From: UBA5342 sp965662645
GTDB lineage: Bacteria; Bacteroidota; Bacteroidia; Bacteroidales; UBA5342
Assembly: GCA_965662645.1 (NCBI GenBank)
Contig: CBFIII010000013.1
Span: forward strand, 1 to 64,000
Length of the DNA stretch: 64,000 bases
Direction of reading: 5' to 3'
Shown here: positions 38,610-47,999 of the stretch, piece by piece
Layout of the letters: each line of letters starts with the position of its first letter
Position numbering within the stretch: position 1 is the first letter of the stretch
Program-made: the position numbers and the translations under genes
The notes under the pieces: model-generated
Seen by the model: the letters and a program-made list of their open reading frames with translations, nothing else
What the model was told of the DNA's origin: nothing
Database searches by the model: none

Positions 38610-41342
38610 CTATATGCCACTTAAGTTAATCAATGTTTTAAACTTATAATTTCCCGATTCAACTTTTAGTACGGCAATCCCATTCTCAAAACGAAGAAGC
38701 TGAATCTCTTTAATACCATTTATTGGTTTTCCACTTTCCATGACATCTTCTAAGTTACCTGTTGGAATATAGACGGTCGCTTGTGAATTGGCAGGAATCG
38801 TCACATTCAAAGTAAACTGATTGTCTTGACGTTTCCATGCACTGCTTATTTTACCGTAAGGGGACATGGTACTTGCTTCTGCAAATTGCACATCACCAGC
38901 CAAGATAGGTTGAATAATGAAAGATTGAAAACCAGGGTTCAATGGGTCTGGGCGAATACCTGCCAAACTCTTTGTCATCCACGAAGACACACCAGTATAA
39001 CAGGTATGAATGCGACTAGGCACATCTACATTCCAATATTCTGGCCAGGTATTTTCGCCACGCTCCAAAAAGTAGCCATAACTAGGCTGAACCTTACTGG
39101 AAAGGGATTTGAAAAACAAATCGCTTCGTCCCGATTCTTCTATCATATATTTAAACAAGACAGGAAGACCAGAACTGCCCATGTCAAGATAAGCTTGATC
39201 TTTACTTAGGTCTTTTTCGATCGCTGCAAACACCTTTTCTCTAAGCTCTGCGGGTGTAATATCAGTCATCAAAGCAAAAGCTTGCTGAACCTGCGTCCCG
39301 TTGGAATAAAGGGAGGTTTCAGTATTATAGAAGTGCTGATGAACTGCCTGCCTCAAGGCCTTCAGACGTTCTTCGTAGCGTGCGGCATCTGCATCTTTTC
39401 CCAGAACACGAGCCATACGAACCACATCGGCCATATTCATCACGTAAACGCAATTATTGAAATATTGTGCCTCGGGGGTATCGCCCCACTCTTTGCGTTG
39501 TTTGGGTGCTGCCCAGTCCCCAAGGAATTTTCCTTTGTTAGCTGAAAAATTAACCAAAACACCCTCTTCCATACTTCCACTTAAATACTCTAACCAACGT
39601 ACGGCAGCAGGATAAATCTGTTCAAAAATGTGCGCATCGCCATAGTATTGATAAAAAGCTGAAGCAATATTCAATCCTGCACTACTCCACATAGGTCCGC
39701 CAAAGTGGTGATTAATTTGAGGTGCCGTGTGATAAAACCAACCATTGTCAGTTTGCACATCTGCCCAATCGCGCACATGCTTCATATACAAGGCACCACT
39801 TTGGTAATTGGGCAAACCAATACCCCAAGCAGTAGCAAAAGCCACCTCACCATACCCCAGACGCTCACGGTGCGGACAGTCCATCGTGAACCCTTCTACC
39901 GTATTGGCACGATAGGTCCAGAGGTCTGTTTCGTAGATGTTATTAAATAATTCATTGGATGAAGAGAAATGCCCCACACGCTTAATATCAGTAGCTAACA
40001 CCAAGCCTTTGATATCGCTCAACACTGGTTGTTGTCTTAAACCTTCGATAGCCACATAACGCCCAGCAATAAAATTGAAACGGTTGCGGAACACTTCTTC
40101 GTCGCCCCCCTTGCAAGTGTATTCATTAAGTTGACCAAAGTCTTGTATCGTTTTTTTATCATCAGAAACCTTTATCTTAATGAGGTCGCCTGATTGTTGT
40201 CCGTGCATTTTGATTTCTACCCAACCCGTAAAATTCTTTCCCATATCAAAACGATAGGTATCGCTTCCTGTCACACTCTTGGCATCTAAGGTTTCAATAA
40301 TGCGTGTGGGGTCCATCATCTGTGCCGAAAGTGTCACATCAAGAGCCGTTTCCTCAGCAAGTAGCCAGTCGGTATCATTATAACCCACAAGATTCCACTC
40401 CTCAATATACTGGCGTGCATCCACCACCTCACCACCGTGATCTCTGTATTTTATTTGTCCTCTATTTTTACTACTTGATGCATGACAACGCCAATCGTTT
40501 CCTGTTTTCAGAGAAAAAGGCTTACCATTCACATCCTCGCCATTAAGCTGAACACGTAGAGACTGAAAAGTCTTGAAAGTGGTATAACGAGACCAACCTG
40601 GTCCTGTCCAAAATGCCACGACATTATCACCCTTTACCAACAAATCGGCTATATCATAGGTCACGTAAAGGATACGCTTATCAAGCCTTGTTAGAGCTGG
40701 AGCCAAATAAGTATCATCCGCTTTTTGTCCATTGACATAAAGTTCGTGATAACCGCAAGAGGCCACATGTATTAATGCCGTGCGAGCAGAAGCCGACAGC
40801 TTAAGATTCTTACGGAACCAAAGGTGCTGCTCAACCGGAAGATTTGAAGAGGTAACAGCCACTTCTGAAGCATCCTTCTTTTTAGCTACTTTATCCATTT
40901 GTGGATGTCTAATCCACGAAGCTGTCCAATCCTCAGCAGTGAGTAACCCGATAGAAAAACGGGCTGGCACACTCCAATCACTCTCCTCTCCATCCCTATC
41001 AAATACACGCACTTTCCAGTAACATTCTTGATTAGACCCCAATGGTTTTCCGTTATACTGAACCAAGGCAGATTGTGAAGATAAAACCTTACCACTATCC
41101 CACAAATCGCCCTTATCTTGAGCTAACAACTGAGGAGAACTAGCAACCAATACATGATAAGCGGTTTGCTTTTGTCCGCGGGTTGGCTTGGCATCAAGCA
41201 TTTGCCACCCTAGACGTGGTGCAGCCACATCAATTCCCAAAGGATTTTCGAGGTACTCGCATCGCAATTCACGGACTTGCACTACCGCATTGCAACTGGA
41301 TAATATTGACAAAAAGAAGGCAAACAGTATGATAAATTTCAT
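38610..41342 (-). CDS. GH78 alpha-L-rhamnosidase
   Basis: 910 residues. N-terminal signal (lipobox-like ILSSC, Cys17), then the Bac_rhamnosid_N and CBM67-like sandwich domains (LRCEYLENPLGID; WTASWIR), the (alpha/alpha)6 catalytic barrel and a C-terminal sandwich. The family motif DCPHRERLGYGEV is present, with the Glu in RER as probable general acid. Residues DNGWFYHTAPQINHHFGG follow as expected for the substrate pocket. It removes alpha-linked rhamnose. It lies downstream of the SGNH hydrolase and GH106 genes on the same strand, with 426 bp of repeats between, so it may have its own promoter. Confidence 0.92.
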   Translation of the reverse strand: MKFIILFAFFLSILSSCNAVVQVRELRCEYLENPLGIDVAAPRLGWQMLDAKPTRGQKQTAYHVLVASSPQLLAQDKGDLWDSGKVLSSQSALVQYNGKPLGSNQECYWKVRVFDRDGEESDWSVPARFSIGLLTAEDWTASWIRHPQMDKVAKKKDASEVAVTSSNLPVEQHLWFRKNLKLSASARTALIHVASCGYHELYVNGQKADDTYLAPALTRLDKRILYVTYDIADLLVKGDNVVAFWTGPGWSRYTTFKTFQSLRVQLNGEDVNGKPFSLKTGNDWRCHASSSKNRGQIKYRDHGGEVVDARQYIEEWNLVGYNDTDWLLAEETALDVTLSAQMMDPTRIIETLDAKSVTGSDTYRFDMGKNFTGWVEIKMHGQQSGDLIKIKVSDDKKTIQDFGQLNEYTCKGGDEEVFRNRFNFIAGRYVAIEGLRQQPVLSDIKGLVLATDIKRVGHFSSSNELFNNIYETDLWTYRANTVEGFTMDCPHRERLGYGEVAFATAWGIGLPNYQSGALYMKHVRDWADVQTDNGWFYHTAPQINHHFGGPMWSSAGLNIASAFYQYYGDAHIFEQIYPAAVRWLEYLSGSMEEGVLVNFSANKGKFLGDWAAPKQRKEWGDTPEAQYFNNCVYVMNMADVVRMARVLGKDADAARYEERLKALRQAVHQHFYNTETSLYSNGTQVQQAFALMTDITPAELREKVFAAIEKDLSKDQAYLDMGSSGLPVLFKYMIEESGRSDLFFKSLSSKVQPSYGYFLERGENTWPEYWNVDVPSRIHTCYTGVSSWMTKSLAGIRPDPLNPGFQSFIIQPILAGDVQFAEASTMSPYGKISSAWKRQDNQFTLNVTIPANSQATVYIPTGNLEDVMESGKPINGIKEIQLLRFENGIAVLKVESGNYKFKTLINLSGI

Positions 41343-41768
41343 AGAATTTCTTTTAATGAATATATTTTTTTCTGTTCCATTTTTCTGTTTTGCTAATAAA
41401 ATTCAGGTGTTATATCTGAAAAATTTCGGTTCTATGTCGTTTTATGTAGATTGAAATTATGCGTGAACATAACACCATCCCTACGGGATTTTAAAATAAC
41501 GAATTCATAAACTACCATAACTACGTGCCGATGGCACTTAAAAAACAGGTTATTTCATAAAGTCCTGTAAGGACGATGTTATGGTAGCTAAATAATAGTT
41601 AATGAAAACAAAAAGTCCCATAGGGACGGTGTTCTTTTACATAAAAATATAAAGTCCCATCATTAAGGGATAAGACCTACCCACACTAAATGACATAACA
41701 CCAATACTTTCATTAATCCTCGGTTCTTCATCTTTCTTCCTTTATTAATGAGCAATCATTCTACTGTC
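41343..41768. repeat. Cluster of GTCC(n)GGAC hairpin repeats
   Basis: No gene. Four to five variants of a short hairpin unit: CATCCCTACGGGATTTT (41475-41491), TGCCGATGGCACTTAAA (41526-41542), AAAGTCCTGTAAGGACGATG (41559-41578), AAAGTCCCATAGGGACGGTG (41612-41631) and a decayed copy near 41651. The units face both ways. Such GTCCCATAGGGAC repeats are widespread between genes of Bacteroidota, from memory. Confidence 0.75.
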
Positions 41769-42485
41769 TCACTTAAACCACTTAATAATTTCATTCGCGA
41801 TTAAAGCATGCCCCTTTTCGTTTGGATGATTAACTTGCGCCATGTATTTCTCTAATTCTGTTTTATCATCATAAAGAAAACTAAACGCTCCGTAACTATC
41901 GACTAATCCTAATTGATACTTTTGAGCCAAAGCTGTAATTTGCTCGGCATGTTGCTTCAATATATTATCCGCCAATGAATAATCAACACGCGTATCAGGC
42001 GATGGTGTCAATAATATAACAGGAATACCTTGCACTTTGGCCTTAAGAATCATCTCTGTCCAAGCAGCCTTTGCTCTCTCTAGACCAATGCGACGGTCAT
42101 TCAATGCGTAATCGATAAAAAGCACGTCTGGTTTATGATTCAACACCTCATCATCAAAACGTTTAGCCCCTTTCTCTGAATATTCGCCTCCAATGCCTGT
42201 GACAATAATATTCACCACAGCATAAGGGTATTGAGCTTTTAGTTGACTCAAAAACAAATAAGGGTAAGCTGACAAGGTATTAACCTGAGGCGTTTTGAAA
42301 TAACCCGACGGCACGCTATGCCCATGAAAAACGATATTAATAGTGCGGTTTTGAGGCCACTCTTTAGTTAAAGCTACTTTTACACTATCCAAATAATGGT
42401 TAACATCGGCAATTTCACCCGACTCTTTTTGAGCCCAAGCAAAAGTTGCAATGAATAAAAGCGGTAATAGAATAATAAGTTTCAT
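41769..42485 (-). CDS. SGNH/GDSL-family hydrolase, probable carbohydrate esterase
   Basis: 238 residues with signal peptide (1-18). SGNH blocks: GHS with Ser57 in FHGHSVPSGY (block I), TGIGG (II), YALNDRR (III, Asn) and NHPNEKGH (V, His). The Asp normally three residues before the His (DxxH) is Gln here (QVNH). I recall other bacterial proteins with the same QVNHPN block, so this looks like a family trait, and another acidic residue may take over. A periplasmic esterase removing acetyl or other ester groups from oligosaccharides is plausible. It lies 303 bp downstream of GH106 on the same strand, with a dispersed repeat between them. Confidence 0.75.
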   Translation of the reverse strand: MKLIILLPLLFIATFAWAQKESGEIADVNHYLDSVKVALTKEWPQNRTINIVFHGHSVPSGYFKTPQVNTLSAYPYLFLSQLKAQYPYAVVNIIVTGIGGEYSEKGAKRFDDEVLNHKPDVLFIDYALNDRRIGLERAKAAWTEMILKAKVQGIPVILLTPSPDTRVDYSLADNILKQHAEQITALAQKYQLGLVDSYGAFSFLYDDKTELEKYMAQVNHPNEKGHALIANEIIKWFK

Positions 42486-42492
42486 ATGTCAA

Positions 42493-42648
42493 ATAAAAGC
42501 AAATCCGTAGGAAAAATAAACTAAACTGCATTTTTGCACTTATATTTTTTTTGAAAAAGCCTATTATTACTTCTAAATTGCAAGCTTAAATGGACTTTTA
42601 ATATATCTTTTTGTGGCTAGAATTTAATGTCGAACTCAGGTTATTAGT
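42493..42648 (+). repeat. Dispersed ~155-bp repeat, copy 1
   Basis: It matches the reverse complement of 55913-56068 over its length, with the best block TGTGGCTAGAATTTAATGTC (42612-42631). It fills the gap between the SGNH hydrolase and GH106 genes. A MITE-like or structured intergenic element; no open frame. Confidence 0.65.
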
Positions 42649-42788
42649 GTAAGGCGTACAACAAGTGATGATTTCCACTTTTAAACAATGCCCTTTTATT
42701 CTTTTCATTCATAAAAATACTAGATACTACTATACTGGAGTGTATCTTCGGAGTACAGCTTTAAGTAGCACTTCGAAAAAAACATCAA

Positions 42789-45662
42789 TTAATACTTCAA
42801 CAACCGTACGGGTCCTTCTATACCAGTAGGTACTCCCCCTTTGTAGCGCTTAGTCCATACATTGGTCATCGGGTTATCTATCGATTTACAATAATTAGCT
42901 AACACTGTGGTGTAATGAATTTCTATCTCGTTCTGTCCTTCCTTAAGGTAATCCGAAATAGCATATAAGGCTTTGCCATACCAAAGCATGCCTACTTTTT
43001 CGCCATTGATATAAAGCACAGTCACGCCTTCGTTAACATCGCCCAAATCAAGATGAGTGAAACCGCCATTATTGACAAAACTAGTCTTGTAAATCATCTC
43101 TCCACCAAAGGTACTTTGCGTTTTGTCTTTAGATTTTCCAAAGTCAATAAGCTCTGTCATTTCCCAAGTAAAGGATTTGTTGTCTTTTCTTTTTCCAGTC
43201 ACCATCCAAGTGCCATCAACTTCTTTTGAATCTTTAATTTCACGATCAAGAGCTTCAGCCTTCACACTAGGCTTTTCATCTTCGAAAATCAATAAAAGTG
43301 ACTGCAAAGGATCCAAAGTGATGCTTAACTCATTCGCGTTTGAAGCATAATGGTAAGGCGTGCGTTCGCCAGTTTCAGGATTCCATACCCAAGGATATTT
43401 GCCGTCCACAGGGAAAGTAGCCTCGAAGCTTGAGGTGTTGTAGCGGTGCACATTGGTAAAGAAATAAACGTCTTTATCAGCCGTGTATTGGTGAATCTGA
43501 AAAACATTTTCGCTTGGAGCATTGATCAGCACATCGGGGGTAGTACCCGCTTGTTTAAGCATATTTTGCGTCCAAGCAAACAAGACATCTAACGACTCTG
43601 GAGCATCCAAGGTAACGAATGCTTGTGAGTGTGCTGCGAGCAAGTCCTGCAACGTCCTTTTAACCAAGACATCATTGGTTTCAAAATCATTATAGTGCAA
43701 AGATTGTGATGGCAATTGATCAATCACGACCACTTTACCACCGGACTCTACGTAAGCCTTAATAGACAATGCAGCCTCAGGACTGATCGACTTCAAGCTT
43801 GCCAATATCAGTAAGTCATAACTCATATCGCCATAAGTGATGGCACCATCTTTCATCTCGGCGCGTTCTAAAATGCCTTGATTGATGTATTCGCAAGAAT
43901 ACCCCAATTGACTAATCGGTTCCCACAACTTATAAAGGTAAGGCAAGCTAGTATGAAACTGACCTCTATTCAAACCATAATCACCCCAAACGTCAGCTTC
44001 GGGCCCCACAATAGCCACCGACTTATCGGCTTGTGAATTTTGGAACACATAAGACAAACGGGCATTATAATCGACCCAATGATTAAGGTGTTTCCACCAC
44101 GTATTGTGCTCACTAAAGTAAGTACCAAAACACACCCAACCAGGAAACTCAACATCGGCAGGCGAATAATTATAACCATGCAATACCGAATGATTAATAC
44201 CCGTAATAAAATTCATATCATCGTGCTGCTTAATCTCCTCAAGCGTAGCATTAAAAACGGCATATACATTGGTAAAAGCCTCGCAACTAGTGATCTTTTT
44301 CCCTGTCAGGTGAGCACCTGCAGAGGCGTGCATATTCCACAACATATAACCGTGTGATTGATTCCATTTCCACACAGAATCCTTCATCTCAACAGTATAA
44401 ATCCAGTTATTACTCTCAGGAATATCTGGTATCATATAACCATCGAGCAAGCCCATCAAAAAAGGCGTACCATAAGCTTGGTAACGACACAGCACATCAT
44501 TTTCAGCACAAAAGTCCTTATAAGTCTGCGTAAAATTTTCTAAAAACACTTCAACGATTAACTTATTATAGTCATAGCGCACACGCTTTAATTGATCCTT
44601 AAACTGAGTCGTGTATTTCTTGGCATAATCCTTTTTTGAATAATCACCATAAGCCAAGTAAAAGATAAAAGGCTTCCAAGCATCCAATTTATAACCATAG
44701 GTCGCAAAGAAAAGCTCGGCAAAACCATCGGTCCAGTTAGCACCCGACACCTCAATACTATCGCAAAATAAAGCACGAATAAGATCGCTCAAAGGAATGC
44801 CTGAACGCTCTGAGATTTTCTTCATACGAGATAAGTAAGCAATAGTCATCTCTTTTTTATAATGATCCATCACTGGCCCAGCGCCACCAGGAGCCCCTAG
44901 TGTCACATCTCTAAAATTTTGCTGAATGAGACCATAGCTCAATTGATAATTACCGCCCTGAGGAATGGTATATGATAGTTTTCCATCTTTATCCAGATGC
45001 TTACTAAGATCGATGACTTGATCTTCAGCATTGCAATTCTCAGGTACTAGACTAACATAAGAAAGACGGTAAGTGGTTCTCTTGCTAATGTGCTGTTGGG
45101 AATGATAGGTCTTGTATCTTTTCTTGTACAAAGCAATCAAAGTAGCTTCATCTGTAGTGATCGTCGTTCCACCTTTGTACGTAATATTATCTGTCACCAT
45201 ACGCTGACATGTCTCTTCGTCCTTAAGGAATTCTCCACCAAAAGGCCATCCTGTACCAGCTATCATATCGGCTATCATTCCCAAATCTTTGGTCTTTTGA
45301 CAAGCATGCACGACTAAGTCTATCCATTCATCACTCATCCAAACGAGGGACTTATCTCCATTATCAGGCGCTTCAGGCATACCAATAGGATTAATCTCTA
45401 CGCCACCAAAACCGACGCTTTTAAGTGATTCTAATTCGCGGTCTATCTCTTCAGCTTTAATCTTATTGCCATTCCACCACCAACGTACAAAGGGACGTGC
45501 TTCGGCAGGTGGATTTTGGAATCCGCTATACAGTTCTGCCTCTGCCTGTTCTGTAGCATCACTACTACAAGCAAAAAAGCTGGATAAAACCACAGCTAAA
45601 ACAAAAATAACAAAATGCTTACTCGTCATAGACACTGACGATAATTGATGAATATTTTTCAT
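42789..45662 (-). CDS. GH106 alpha-L-rhamnosidase, lipoprotein
   Basis: 957 residues from the first ATG; a second ATG (residue 12, at 45629) gives a more usual lipoprotein signal ending SSFFAC. The N-terminus shows the GH106 pattern FQNPPAEARPFVRWWWNGN, ELESLKSVGFGGVEI and GTGWPFGGEF; the barrel, a beta-sandwich and a jelly-roll end (VTVLYINGEKVGMLWYG) follow. GH106 enzymes cleave terminal rhamnose, which suits ulvan. It is the full-length relative of the fragment at 38222-38572. Same strand as SGNH and GH78, but the gaps are long (303 and 426 bp) and filled with repeats, so an operon is uncertain. Confidence 0.9.
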   Translation of the reverse strand: MKNIHQLSSVSMTSKHFVIFVLAVVLSSFFACSSDATEQAEAELYSGFQNPPAEARPFVRWWWNGNKIKAEEIDRELESLKSVGFGGVEINPIGMPEAPDNGDKSLVWMSDEWIDLVVHACQKTKDLGMIADMIAGTGWPFGGEFLKDEETCQRMVTDNITYKGGTTITTDEATLIALYKKRYKTYHSQQHISKRTTYRLSYVSLVPENCNAEDQVIDLSKHLDKDGKLSYTIPQGGNYQLSYGLIQQNFRDVTLGAPGGAGPVMDHYKKEMTIAYLSRMKKISERSGIPLSDLIRALFCDSIEVSGANWTDGFAELFFATYGYKLDAWKPFIFYLAYGDYSKKDYAKKYTTQFKDQLKRVRYDYNKLIVEVFLENFTQTYKDFCAENDVLCRYQAYGTPFLMGLLDGYMIPDIPESNNWIYTVEMKDSVWKWNQSHGYMLWNMHASAGAHLTGKKITSCEAFTNVYAVFNATLEEIKQHDDMNFITGINHSVLHGYNYSPADVEFPGWVCFGTYFSEHNTWWKHLNHWVDYNARLSYVFQNSQADKSVAIVGPEADVWGDYGLNRGQFHTSLPYLYKLWEPISQLGYSCEYINQGILERAEMKDGAITYGDMSYDLLILASLKSISPEAALSIKAYVESGGKVVVIDQLPSQSLHYNDFETNDVLVKRTLQDLLAAHSQAFVTLDAPESLDVLFAWTQNMLKQAGTTPDVLINAPSENVFQIHQYTADKDVYFFTNVHRYNTSSFEATFPVDGKYPWVWNPETGERTPYHYASNANELSITLDPLQSLLLIFEDEKPSVKAEALDREIKDSKEVDGTWMVTGKRKDNKSFTWEMTELIDFGKSKDKTQSTFGGEMIYKTSFVNNGGFTHLDLGDVNEGVTVLYINGEKVGMLWYGKALYAISDYLKEGQNEIEIHYTTVLANYCKSIDNPMTNVWTKRYKGGVPTGIEGPVRLLKY

Positions 45663-46133
45663 TTTTCAAATTATTGGATATTAAACAATAAGATCTATCA
45701 CCTCCAGAGACACGACACAAGAGGGTTTACGCAACAGATCAAAAGTAAGGCATTTAAACCGCTTATGCTATAGACAATTTGATATGTTTACTGTACAAAT
45801 TGACAGCTTATGAAAAGCATAATTACCTCAGTACACAAACTATTATGAAACAAAAAATGTTGGCAATACCAAGCGCCCTATACGCCCTAATATTACCAAT
45901 ATCATTATTCTATACTATCGTATCAAATTAATGGGCTACTATTGGCACACTATCTTTGTCACTGCATTATTCATAATAATCACCTTCATTTTCGATCGTA
46001 CCGTACGCGCTAGTTTAAAAAACACTTCACTGCGGTGTTTTAAGTAAAAAGGCAAGATAGAGCTAACACTAGTTTACAGCTAGAAACGGTCATTACTTTC
46101 TAAAGAATAAGCTAAACAATTACAGCACAGCCA
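45663..46133. other. Intergenic region with terminator-like hairpin
   Basis: 471 bp without a gene. Besides the hairpin at 46019-46041 I see nothing. Confidence 0.5.
46019..46041 (-). terminator. Hairpin terminator candidate downstream of the GH39-like gene
   Basis: AAAACAC and GTGTTTT flank a 9-nt loop about 95 bp after the stop codon of the GH39-like gene at 46134-47813, giving a T-rich 3' arm on the transcribed side. Confidence 0.45.
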
Positions 46134-47813
46134 CTACTCTACTTCTAGGCGAAATTCAAACTTCTTGAAAGCAAACGACGGCAAGGTCGTTTCCACACTT
46201 ATCACCGACCCCTCCTTACCTTGTGAAGAAGCTTTTGTAACTACTTGTTTCCAATCACCAAAAGCATAAGGAGTCGGATTCTTATACTTTCGATAAGCCT
46301 TCTGACCTGCCACATTAAGGGTACTCATAGGATCTCCTTTTCTGTCGAAACCCTTTCTTAACCAACCTGATTCAGGTTCATTCTCCAAGAAACATTGAAG
46401 TTTATTATTGGACTTATCATAAGATAAGCTACGATAAGAAAAGATGGAACCTACAGGCACATCGGTATGTATGGAGATATCCACCTGTTCTGGCAATGCA
46501 TAACTTAAAGAGTTGACATTAAAATTATAAACCAATACATCATAATCCTCAGATATTGTATCCTTTGTGAAAATAGCATCGATATCATTATCTGACAAAG
46601 TTGCTAGACCTACTTTGGTGTGCTGATAATGATCCATTCCCACCATAGTATTGAGCACTTTTATGCCCGCAGGATCTTCACTGCCTTGGCTATTCCCCCA
46701 ACGATAGATATATTGAGCGCCATAGTTTTTATTCTTATAGAACTGATTAGAAAAAGCAAGGTCCACAATTTCTTTATGAGTACTAGCACAATTAACAAAA
46801 CCATTGCCCAAGGCATTCATAGACGTAATCGTCGCATATTCCATCAGGTCTAATGTTGCTTTATTGTTCCACTTAGGATGATTCACCAAAGCGCCGAATA
46901 ATTCATTAAATTTATGATTCATTTGGCGCTGTCCCTTATTCGATATAATCACATAATCAGAGATACCCCAAAAATCGTAACTCACATCATGGTCATAACA
47001 GTACGTTATTAGGTCGTCCACAAAAGAAGCAAAAGGCTCGCCTTTATAATTCTTTGGCCTCCCTTTTTTATATAAAAAGCCAGGAGTTCGGGTATGCACC
47101 CCCACTTGCGCATGGGGCAAAACAGCCCTGATAGCTCTTTCAGTATTAGCATAATGAGCAATAAAATCAGCCTTGGTCCCAAACCAATGATCAGGCGTTT
47201 CTATCTCAGAACCTACCCTAAAACGCCATGACAATACCTTCTCTTCGCCATAGGTTTCTACAAGCTTAGTCATCAGCGCTTTTATAAACTCATGATAAGC
47301 CACCTTATCAGCAGGTGGCAGGGAATTACCATAAATAGAAATGCGCTCATTTTCTCGAAAATGCACACTATCGCATTCTCCCTTTGGTATAAAAGTATAA
47401 CCATACTGAAAGGCCCACGGTGGTTGATCAAGCACGATCTGAAGAATATCATTTTGCGATTCCACAATCTTATTTAACCGATTTATAAATGGTTCCCAAC
47501 GGTAAACATACACATGATTAACCGAATCATAAAGACAAGGATCATAGTCTAGATCCCTAACTACTTTGCCTTGAGCTCTGGTATTTATACCCCCCATCAT
47601 CCTCACGAGGTTGATCTTAAGGTCTGATCGGAGATTGCTCCCCTGAGTGGGACTGATACGGTTACCCACTGACCATATATTGTGTAATGGCTCGCCCTTG
47701 GCAGAGTCATCAGTAAAATCGGCAGACAAAGTTACTTGGGCATCTAAAGATGCGAAAGCAATACCACATAAAAGAATGGCAAGCGTTTTCGTTAAGCGCA
47801 GTTTATTGATCAT
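46134..47813 (-). CDS. GH39-like (clan GH-A) glycoside hydrolase
   Basis: 559 residues with signal peptide (1-25). TIM barrel with candidate acid/base Glu203 in RFRVGSEIETPDHW and candidate nucleophile Glu325 in LDLMEYATITS, as in clan GH-A; the closest family I can suggest is GH39. It has no accessory domain. The homologous gene at 48000-50957 shares almost every block of the first 550 residues but continues with InlB repeats and a T9SS tail, so this copy is probably periplasmic while the other is secreted. Substrate unknown; a uronate- or xylose-containing ulvan oligomer is likely from context. Confidence 0.75.
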   Translation of the reverse strand: MINKLRLTKTLAILLCGIAFASLDAQVTLSADFTDDSAKGEPLHNIWSVGNRISPTQGSNLRSDLKINLVRMMGGINTRAQGKVVRDLDYDPCLYDSVNHVYVYRWEPFINRLNKIVESQNDILQIVLDQPPWAFQYGYTFIPKGECDSVHFRENERISIYGNSLPPADKVAYHEFIKALMTKLVETYGEEKVLSWRFRVGSEIETPDHWFGTKADFIAHYANTERAIRAVLPHAQVGVHTRTPGFLYKKGRPKNYKGEPFASFVDDLITYCYDHDVSYDFWGISDYVIISNKGQRQMNHKFNELFGALVNHPKWNNKATLDLMEYATITSMNALGNGFVNCASTHKEIVDLAFSNQFYKNKNYGAQYIYRWGNSQGSEDPAGIKVLNTMVGMDHYQHTKVGLATLSDNDIDAIFTKDTISEDYDVLVYNFNVNSLSYALPEQVDISIHTDVPVGSIFSYRSLSYDKSNNKLQCFLENEPESGWLRKGFDRKGDPMSTLNVAGQKAYRKYKNPTPYAFGDWKQVVTKASSQGKEGSVISVETTLPSFAFKKFEFRLEVE

Positions 47814-47922
47814 TAATAGTGTGTTCTTATTTATTAGCTGTTTAGAGCCCTATTATTTTAAAGCCAACTTTCAAAGTCGGTAAATATACTTCATTAAATC
47901 ATTATTATCATTACTCAAAAAA

Positions 47923-47967
47923 TGGTAATTCCAGCACCCCATTTGCTATAGCGTACTGAAATTACCA
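47923..47967 (-). terminator. Hairpin terminator candidate between the GH39-like paralogues
   Basis: TGGTAATTCCAG (47923-47934) and CTGAAATTACCA (47956-47967) pair in 11 of 12 positions, 33 bp after the stop of the upstream paralogue. Confidence 0.45.
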
Positions 47968-47999
47968 ATATCTGTAGTTATCACTAAATATGACCTATT

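Noticed and set aside
41466..41675. CRISPR array
   Set aside because: The repeats are short, imperfect, in both orientations and without regular spacers; they are intergenic hairpin repeats.
42486..42788. Small RNA or riboswitch in the GH106-SGNH gap
   Set aside because: The sequence is explained by the dispersed repeat; no known riboswitch pattern was seen.
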